64,000 bases of DNA, taken from Pseudarcicella hirudinis. GTDB taxonomy: Bacteria; Bacteroidota; Bacteroidia; Cytophagales; Spirosomataceae. The stretch is from assembly GCF_900115665.1 (NCBI RefSeq), contig NZ_FOXH01000017.1, forward strand, positions 62,001-126,000, read 5' to 3'. The position numbers and the translations under genes are program-made. Numbering within the stretch: position 1 is the first letter of the stretch; each line of letters begins with the position of its first letter. Below are positions 57,622 to 64,000 of this stretch, in pieces. Under the pieces are notes generated by a model. It was not told the DNA's origin. It saw only the letters and a list, made by a program, of their open reading frames with translations, and did not search any database.

Positions 57622-59112
57622 TTACACAGTAGCAAACATTGAAACAGCTTTTGCTTCCAGATTAGAAGTACCCATCAGGTAAATATCTGCCGCTCTTGCC
57701 GCTTCTCTTCCTTCAGAAATCGCCCAGACTACCAATGATTGTCCACGACGCATATCTCCTGCTACAAAAACGTTCTCAATCTCTGTTTGGTAATTATGCG
57801 CCTTTACATTTCCTCTTTCATCAAACTCCAATCCTTTTTCCTGCAATTGCGTCAATAAACCTTCTCTCTGAGGATGTAAGAAACCTGCCGCAATCAATGC
57901 CAGTTCACATGGAATTTCACGCTCATTCTGATGAACCTGATTTGCCTTTCCGTTCACAACTTCCAAAGCAATATCAGCAATTTTAATACCTTTCAGTTTC
58001 CCGTCAGCATCTCCTACAAATTCCTTTACGGCAATCGACCAGTGACGATCCGCTCCTTCTTCATGTGAAGTAGAAGTACGAAGCATCATCGGCCAGTTTG
58101 GCCATGGAGTATGCTCAGCTCTTTCTTTCGGAGGCATTGGCATTACTTCAACCTGGGTAACACTTTTCGCCTTATGACGGTTAGATGTTCCGACACAGTC
58201 AGAACCTGTATCACCACCACCGATTACTATTACATTTTTATCAGTAGCTAAAATTTCTCCGTGTTCGTATTTTGCGCCACGGTGATCCACAACCCGCTCA
58301 ATTCCGGCTACTCTCTTGTTTTGCTGGGAAAGGAATTCCATTGCCGGGAAAATTCCGTTTAAATCTGAACCCGGAATACCTAAAACTCGCGGAATTGTTG
58401 ATCCTCCGGCTAATAAAACCAGATCATAGTCTTCTATCAAAGCTTCACCTTTAATATCAGCCCCGACATTTACGTTCGTTTTAAATATAACGCCTTCCTG
58501 CTCCATTAACTCTACACGGCGTTTTACTACTGTTTTTTCCAGTTTGAAATCAGGAATACCATATCTCAATAAACCTCCTATTTCATCAGCACGCTCTAAT
58601 ACCGTAACCGTATGACCAGCTTTGTTTAATTGGGCAGCAGCAGCCAGACCCGCAGGACCAGAACCTACAACGGCTACAGTTTTACCTGTTCTTTTTTCAG
58701 GAATATTCGGTTTTACCAAACCATTTCCAAAAGCAAATTCAATAATTGATTTCTCAATATACTCAATCGCAACCGGTGGTTTGTTGATTCCGAGAACACA
58801 TGAAGACTCACATGGAGCCGGACAGATACGGCCTGTAAATTCAGGGAAATTATTGGTTGAAGATAAAATTTCGTAAGCATATCCCCAGTTCTGCTCATAA
58901 ACAGCATCATTAAACTCAGGAATGATGTTCCCAAGCGGACAACCATTATGACAGAACGGAGTACCACAGTCCATACAACGGCTGGCCTGTGCCTCTACCT
59001 TATCTTTTGGTAAATCAATATCAATTTCTTTATAATCATTGACACGTTCTGAGACGAGTCTTTTTTTAGGAGTTTCTCTTGTTACTTCCAAGAATCCTGT
59101 TGGCTTTCCCAT
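57622..59112 (-). CDS. gltD: Glutamate synthase (NADPH) small subunit
   Basis: A 496-aa flavoprotein of normal length that passes electrons from NADPH to the large subunit for making glutamate from glutamine and 2-oxoglutarate. The N-terminal iron-sulphur region has C46, C49, C54 and C58 (CMDCGTPFCHNGC), then C97, C101 and C105 (CPAPCESSC). The FAD fold starts at GSGPAG (150-155), and the NADPH fold has IGGGDTGSDCVGT near residue 300. A closing GDMRRGQSLVVWAISEGREAA block binds FAD. It is encoded 100 bases after gltB with a hairpin between them. The identification is firm. Confidence 0.97.
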   Translation of the reverse strand: MGKPTGFLEVTRETPKKRLVSERVNDYKEIDIDLPKDKVEAQASRCMDCGTPFCHNGCPLGNIIPEFNDAVYEQNWGYAYEILSSTNNFPEFTGRICPAPCESSCVLGINKPPVAIEYIEKSIIEFAFGNGLVKPNIPEKRTGKTVAVVGSGPAGLAAAAQLNKAGHTVTVLERADEIGGLLRYGIPDFKLEKTVVKRRVELMEQEGVIFKTNVNVGADIKGEALIEDYDLVLLAGGSTIPRVLGIPGSDLNGIFPAMEFLSQQNKRVAGIERVVDHRGAKYEHGEILATDKNVIVIGGGDTGSDCVGTSNRHKAKSVTQVEVMPMPPKERAEHTPWPNWPMMLRTSTSHEEGADRHWSIAVKEFVGDADGKLKGIKIADIALEVVNGKANQVHQNEREIPCELALIAAGFLHPQREGLLTQLQEKGLEFDERGNVKAHNYQTEIENVFVAGDMRRGQSLVVWAISEGREAARAADIYLMGTSNLEAKAVSMFATV

Positions 59113-59153
59113 TTTGCAAATAAATTGAATTTGAAGATTTGGAAACTTGAGGA

Positions 59154-59185
59154 TTTGAGAATCCGGCTGCTACCGGATTCTCAAA
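59154..59185 (-). promoter_or_regulatory. Hairpin between gltB and gltD
   Basis: A perfect 13-bp stem (TTTGAGAATCCGG and complement) with loop CTGCTA, 28 bases past the gltB stop. No T-run follows on the minus strand, so it may tune read-through or protect the gltB message rather than end it. Confidence 0.55.
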
Positions 59186-59212
59186 ATTTCAAATTAAAAT
59201 TCTGATGCGCGA

Positions 59213-62200
59213 TTAGTGATGAGCGACCTCTACCTGAATATCTCTGTAAACCACATCTTTGTTTTCTAGCACTTCCGAAACTGTAATATCTCTTGCAGCA
59301 AGCGCTTTCTTGAAATCTTGTGGCATTACTTTCACAAACTCTTTCAAAACATCATTGAAATTAGCTAAAATAGTCGCGGCTACATCTGAGCCGGTATTTT
59401 CAGCATGCTTTTCAATATACATTTTCAGGATATTTTCGTCTTCCGGAGTAAGTTCTTCGATAGCTACCATTTCGCCGTTCAGCTTCGCAGCAAAATCTCC
59501 CTTTTTGTTCCATACATAAGCTACTCCACCAGACATACCTGCTCCAAAGTTTCTTCCTGTATCTCCCAATATAATTACCAAACCTCCGGTCATATATTCG
59601 CAACCGTGGTCACCTATTCCTTCCACTACCACTTTAGCGCCTGAGTTACGTACACAGAAACGTTCTCCTGCCATACCTCTCAGATAAGCTTCTCCTGAAG
59701 TTGCTCCATAAAATGAAACGTTTCCTACAACAGAGTTTTCAGAAGGGTTAAATGGTGCTTTTTTGTTTGGATAAACAATCAGCTCCGCTCCGCAAAGTCC
59801 TTTTCCTACATAGTCATTGGCATCACCTTCCAATTCAAGCTTTAAGCCATTTACTGAGAATGCTCCAAACGACTGCCCTGCTGTTCCGGTAAATTTGAAA
59901 TGTACCAATCCTTTCGGCAAGCCTTTCGCACCGTATTTTTTGGTAATTTCATTGGAAAGCATAGTACCGATTGTACGGTTTACATTGATTACATCCAATT
60001 CTCCGTAAACCTTCGTCTGAGATTCAATAGCAGGCTTAGCCAAATCAAGTAATTTCCAGTCAACCTGAACATCCAGACCATGATCCTGGTCTTCCTGTTT
60101 GTACAATGCCACATCTAACGACATTGGTTCTTTATACAGAATTGAAGAAAGATTCAGTTGCTTGTATTTCCAGTGGTCAATACCATCTCTCATTTCAAGA
60201 CGATCAACCTGACCTACCATTTCATTAATTGTACGGAATCCAAGTTCGGCCATATGTTCTCGTAATTCCTGCGCAAGGAAATAGAACAGGTTCACTACAT
60301 GATCCGGATTTCCTGTGTACATCGCACGCAGTTCAGGATTTTGCGTTGCCACACCTACCGGACAAGTATTCAAATGACACTTACGCATCATAATACATCC
60401 CGCGGTAACCAAAGCAGCGGTTGCTACTCCGAATTCCTCAGCACCCAAAAGCGCTGCAACAGCAAGGTCTTTACCTGTTTTGATCTGACCATCTGTCTGA
60501 ACTGTAACTCTTCCACGCAATTTATTGCGAACAAGCGTCTGATGTGTTTCTGCTAAACCAAGCTCCCAAGGTAAACCGGCATGACGGATAGAAGACAAAG
60601 GAGATGCCCCTGTTCCACCATCGTGTCCGGCAATCAGGATATGATCAGCATGTGCTTTCGCCACACCGGCAGCGATTGTACCTACACCTGCTTCTGATAC
60701 TAATTTCACTGAAATTCTGGCCTCACGGTTAGCATTCTTCAGATCGAAAATCAGCTGAGCTAAATCCTCAATTGAATAAATATCGTGGTGAGGAGGAGGT
60801 GAAATCAAACCCACACCCGGTGTCGAATGACGGGTCTTACCGATCCAGTCATCTACTTTATGTCCGGGAAGCTGACCACCTTCACCAGGCTTGGCACCCT
60901 GAGCCATTTTAATCTGAAGTTCTTTGGCATTTGTCAGATAATTGGCTGTTACGCCAAAACGTCCTGATGCTACCTGCTTAATGGCAGAGTTCATAGAATC
61001 TCCATTGGCCATAGGTTCAAAACGGATCGGATCTTCACCACCTTCTCCGGTATTCGATTTACCGCCGATACGGTTCATCGCAATTGCCAAAGTAGTATGA
61101 GCTTCATAAGAAATCGAACCGAATGACATTGCTCCTGTTGCAAAACGTTTGTAAATGCTTTCAACCGGCTCTACTTCTTCGATTGGAATTGGTGTTCCTT
61201 TCCTGAATTTCAGCAAACCTCTTAAGGTCATTGCTTTTTCAGACTGGTCATCTACCAATTTCGAATATTTCTTGTATAAAGCGTAGTTCTTAGTTTTGGT
61301 TGACTGCTGCAATAAGTGAATCGTTTCCGGATTGAATAAGTGAGCTTCACCACGGTGTTTCCACTGATAAACGCCCCCTACTTCAAGTTTAGGATTTGAA
61401 ACAATTGTTTCAGGATAACCATTTCTGTGTTTGATCAAGGCTTCTTTGGCAATTCCTTCCAGATCAATTCCGCCGATGCGTGAAATTGCTCCGTTGAAAT
61501 ATTTATCTACAACCTCTTTCGCCAAACCAACAATTTCAAAGATCTGAGCTCCCTGATATGATTGCAATGTTGAGATCCCCATTTTAGAGAAAATCTTCAG
61601 CAATTCACCATTTACTGCTTTGATGTAGTTTTTCTTTAATTTATCATAAGGATAATCTACAGCAAGCATATTCTTCTCCTTCATTCCTTTGATTGTCTCA
61701 AAAGCCATGTAAGGGTTTACTGCAGAAGCACCAAATCCGATCAAAGTAGCAAAATGATGTGTTTCCCATACATCGCCCGCTTCAACGATGATACCAACCT
61801 GCGCTCTTTTTCCTTTTCTGTTCAGATGGTGATGAACAGCAGCAGTTGCTAATAAAGAAGGAATCGGGGCATGTGAAGAATCAACACCTCTGTCGGTCAA
61901 TAACAAAATTGCATAACCATCATCTACTGCATCCTCAGAATACTGGCAGATACGGTCAAGTGCTCTTTTAAGCTGACCCGGCTGTCCATTTGCTCTGAAT
62001 GTAGTATGGATAGACTTGGTCTGGAAGTTTTTATGATCAATCCAGCGAATTTTTTCTACCTCACTGTTCATCAGAACCGGCTGCTGAATTTCAATCTGAC
62101 GGCAGTGTTCCGGTGTTTCTTCCAACAGGTTTTTCAAACCTCCGATATCAGAAAGCAATGACATTACAGTACGCTCACGAATCGGGTCAATCGGCGGGTT

Positions 62201-63787
62201 GGTTACCTGTGCAAAAAGTTGCTTGAAATAGTATGATAAATGCTGTGCCTGATCTGAAAGAATGGCCAGTGGAGTATCAACACCCATCGAACCTAAAGCT
62301 TCTTTTCCGGTTTCAACCATTTGTGACAAAACTACTCTTAAATCTTCAGTAGTAAAACCAAATACCTGCTGACGGGAAAGTAATTCTCTTTCGTAAGGTG
62401 TACGATATTCTGCACCTGCTTCCGGAAGATCCTCTACTTTAATTTTATTGGTTTTTAACCATTCTCCGTAAGGCTGACGCTTACAGATATCGGCTTTTAA
62501 TTCTTCATCCGGTATAATACGGCCTTCTTCCATGTCCACAACGAACATTTTACCAGGCTGTAAACGACCTTTTTTTACAATTTTAGACTGGTCAATATCT
62601 AAAACACCTGCTTCAGATGCCATGATTACAAAATCATCATCAGTAACCCAGTAACGGGAAGGGCGAAGACCATTTCTGTCTAATGTTGCTCCGATCATTT
62701 TTCCATCCGTAAATGAAATTGAGGCCGGACCATCCCAAGGTTCCATAATGGCAGCATGATACTCATAGAAGTCTTTCTTGTAGTCTTCCATTTGTTCGTT
62801 TCCATCCCAGGCTTCAGGAATCAGCATCATCATTACATGAGGCAGAGAACGTCCTCCCATATACAACATTTCAATTGCATTATCGAGAATCGCTGAATCT
62901 GATTGTCCCAGCTGACAAATCGGCAGAATCATATCCAATTCCTCATCAGTAAAATGAGTTGATTTGAATAAAGCCGACTGAGCCTGCATCCAGGACGCAT
63001 TACCTTTTACCGTATTGATTTCACCGTTATGGGCAATAAAACGGAAAGGCTGAGCCAGTTTCCATTCCGGGAATGTATTAGTAGAAAAGCGTGAGTGTAC
63101 AATCGCTAAAGCCGAAGTAAACTCCTCTCTTTTCAAATCGTCAAAATAAGCAGGAACCTGCATCGTTGTCAGCATACCTTTGTAAATAATGGTACGGCAC
63201 GACAATGAAGTATAATAGAATTTATTGTCAACTCCTTTTACCGTTTCATTGATGATACGGGAAGTAAACTGACGGAAAACGAATAATTTACGCTCGAATT
63301 CCATTTCGTCCTCAATCTGTTCAGGACGTTTGATAAACATCTGTTCCATCTGAGGTTCTGCATTTCCGGAATCAGCTCCCAGAATATCAGAGTTATCAAC
63401 CGGAACAAGGCGATATCCCAAAATTTCCAGCCCCAGTCTTTTAGCTTTACGGCTGATAACTTCTTTACATTCCTGGCGGATGGTTTCATCCTTAGGGAAA
63501 AAAGTCATACCTACGCCATAATTCTGAGCAGAGGGCAATTCAATACCAAGCTTAGCGCACTCCTCCAGGAAAAATTCATGAGGAATCTGCACTAAAATTC
63601 CGGCACCGTCACCAGAATTAGGGTCACAACCACAGGCACCACGGTGGTCCATGCGAATAAGCATTTGAATGGCATCAGCCACTACTTTATGAGACTTACG
63701 TCCCTTCATGTTCGCTACGAAACCGATACCACACGCATCATGCTCGAATTCTTTACGATACAACCCTTGATTGTCAAAGTTTGTCAT
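59213..63787 (-). CDS. gltB: Glutamate synthase large subunit
   Basis: A 1524-aa protein of normal GOGAT length. The class II glutaminase domain carries the nucleophile C19 (HDACGIGF), which becomes residue 1 if the short propeptide is cut off. A central domain and an FMN/2-oxoglutarate synthase barrel follow, with GEGGEDPIRF, ISPPPHHDIYSIEDL and AGHDGGTGASPL. The 3Fe-4S cluster uses C1131, C1137 and C1142 in the canonical C-x5-C-x4-C pattern. The C-terminal beta-helix domain has GMSGGVAYVW. Ammonia moves through an internal tunnel from the glutaminase to the synthase site. It is the first gene of the operon. Confidence 0.98.
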   Translation of the reverse strand: MTNFDNQGLYRKEFEHDACGIGFVANMKGRKSHKVVADAIQMLIRMDHRGACGCDPNSGDGAGILVQIPHEFFLEECAKLGIELPSAQNYGVGMTFFPKDETIRQECKEVISRKAKRLGLEILGYRLVPVDNSDILGADSGNAEPQMEQMFIKRPEQIEDEMEFERKLFVFRQFTSRIINETVKGVDNKFYYTSLSCRTIIYKGMLTTMQVPAYFDDLKREEFTSALAIVHSRFSTNTFPEWKLAQPFRFIAHNGEINTVKGNASWMQAQSALFKSTHFTDEELDMILPICQLGQSDSAILDNAIEMLYMGGRSLPHVMMMLIPEAWDGNEQMEDYKKDFYEYHAAIMEPWDGPASISFTDGKMIGATLDRNGLRPSRYWVTDDDFVIMASEAGVLDIDQSKIVKKGRLQPGKMFVVDMEEGRIIPDEELKADICKRQPYGEWLKTNKIKVEDLPEAGAEYRTPYERELLSRQQVFGFTTEDLRVVLSQMVETGKEALGSMGVDTPLAILSDQAQHLSYYFKQLFAQVTNPPIDPIRERTVMSLLSDIGGLKNLLEETPEHCRQIEIQQPVLMNSEVEKIRWIDHKNFQTKSIHTTFRANGQPGQLKRALDRICQYSEDAVDDGYAILLLTDRGVDSSHAPIPSLLATAAVHHHLNRKGKRAQVGIIVEAGDVWETHHFATLIGFGASAVNPYMAFETIKGMKEKNMLAVDYPYDKLKKNYIKAVNGELLKIFSKMGISTLQSYQGAQIFEIVGLAKEVVDKYFNGAISRIGGIDLEGIAKEALIKHRNGYPETIVSNPKLEVGGVYQWKHRGEAHLFNPETIHLLQQSTKTKNYALYKKYSKLVDDQSEKAMTLRGLLKFRKGTPIPIEEVEPVESIYKRFATGAMSFGSISYEAHTTLAIAMNRIGGKSNTGEGGEDPIRFEPMANGDSMNSAIKQVASGRFGVTANYLTNAKELQIKMAQGAKPGEGGQLPGHKVDDWIGKTRHSTPGVGLISPPPHHDIYSIEDLAQLIFDLKNANREARISVKLVSEAGVGTIAAGVAKAHADHILIAGHDGGTGASPLSSIRHAGLPWELGLAETHQTLVRNKLRGRVTVQTDGQIKTGKDLAVAALLGAEEFGVATAALVTAGCIMMRKCHLNTCPVGVATQNPELRAMYTGNPDHVVNLFYFLAQELREHMAELGFRTINEMVGQVDRLEMRDGIDHWKYKQLNLSSILYKEPMSLDVALYKQEDQDHGLDVQVDWKLLDLAKPAIESQTKVYGELDVINVNRTIGTMLSNEITKKYGAKGLPKGLVHFKFTGTAGQSFGAFSVNGLKLELEGDANDYVGKGLCGAELIVYPNKKAPFNPSENSVVGNVSFYGATSGEAYLRGMAGERFCVRNSGAKVVVEGIGDHGCEYMTGGLVIILGDTGRNFGAGMSGGVAYVWNKKGDFAAKLNGEMVAIEELTPEDENILKMYIEKHAENTGSDVAATILANFNDVLKEFVKVMPQDFKKALAARDITVSEVLENKDVVYRDIQVEVAHH

Positions 63788-63921
63788 GGTTTTTGTGTTT
63801 TTAATATTTATTGCACCTTACCAGGCAGGGTGGTTAGCAAAACTTCAAAACTTACCTTCAGACAGGCGCAATAGATTATTGAAGCTTTCCTGATATACAC
63901 TTACAATTACATTTCAGTTTT

Positions 63922-63929
63922 CAAAGATA
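63922..63929 (-). promoter_or_regulatory. Putative -7 box of the gltB promoter
   Basis: On the minus strand TATCTTTG fits TAnnTTTG, 135 bases before the gltB ATG. No certain -33 element was seen; the long leader could hold further control sites. Confidence 0.4.
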
Positions 63930-64000
63930 TACAAAAAATTCTTTGGAATAAATAGAGAAATACGAAACAATCTACTGAATAGCATAAATTCAATATTTCG

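Overview
The window looks like chromosomal DNA of a flavobacterium, most likely Weeksellaceae (Chryseobacterium/Elizabethkingia type). This is inferred from the AT-rich sequence, type IX secretion (T9SS) sorting domains, SusC/SusD and FecR/ECF genes, SprB-like repeats and promoter boxes of the Bacteroidota TAnnTTTG kind. The species cannot be fixed from this sequence alone.

Layout. (1) 1-5.6 kb, minus strand: the end of a surface-polysaccharide cluster with GT4, GT2, a Wzy/ligase-like polymerase, a second GT4 and an acyltransferase cut by the window edge. (2) 5.7-27.5 kb, minus strand: a tightly packed run of eight large secreted-protein genes. In transcription order these are a 1803-aa SprB-repeat protein, a Hint-AHH nuclease toxin, its immunity protein, a 1138-aa unclassified beta-rich protein, a 902-aa FN3 protein, a 787-aa T9SS type B protein and two tail-fibre-like paralogues. 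This is the most novel part of the window. (3) 27.7-31.2 kb: a LuxR-type regulator with a degenerate receiver, then a tyrosinase with a plant-PPO-like C-terminal domain and an orphan copy of that domain. (4) 31.4-38.1 kb: a Crp-like regulator, a small NAD-domain-like protein and a three-gene RND efflux operon. (5) 39-55.4 kb: a polysaccharide utilisation locus. An alginate-lyase-family T9SS enzyme, a GH127 and an esterase lie on the plus strand; SusD, SusC, FecR and an ECF sigma factor converge on the minus strand. A decayed serine hydrolase sits between the two halves. (6) 55.5-57 kb: a broken tyrosine integrase facing a tRNA-Ser/Pro/Arg operon, which looks like an old island edge. (7) 57.6-63.8 kb: the housekeeping gltB-gltD glutamate synthase operon.

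How the parts work together. The secreted operon seems to combine surface display (SprB-like and T9SS proteins, tail-fibre-like tips) with a polymorphic nuclease toxin and its antidote. The PUL would sense a glycan through SusC/FecR/sigma, cut it outside the cell with lyase, arabinofuranosidase and esterase, and import the products through SusCD. All functions are read from motifs and context; no database search was run.
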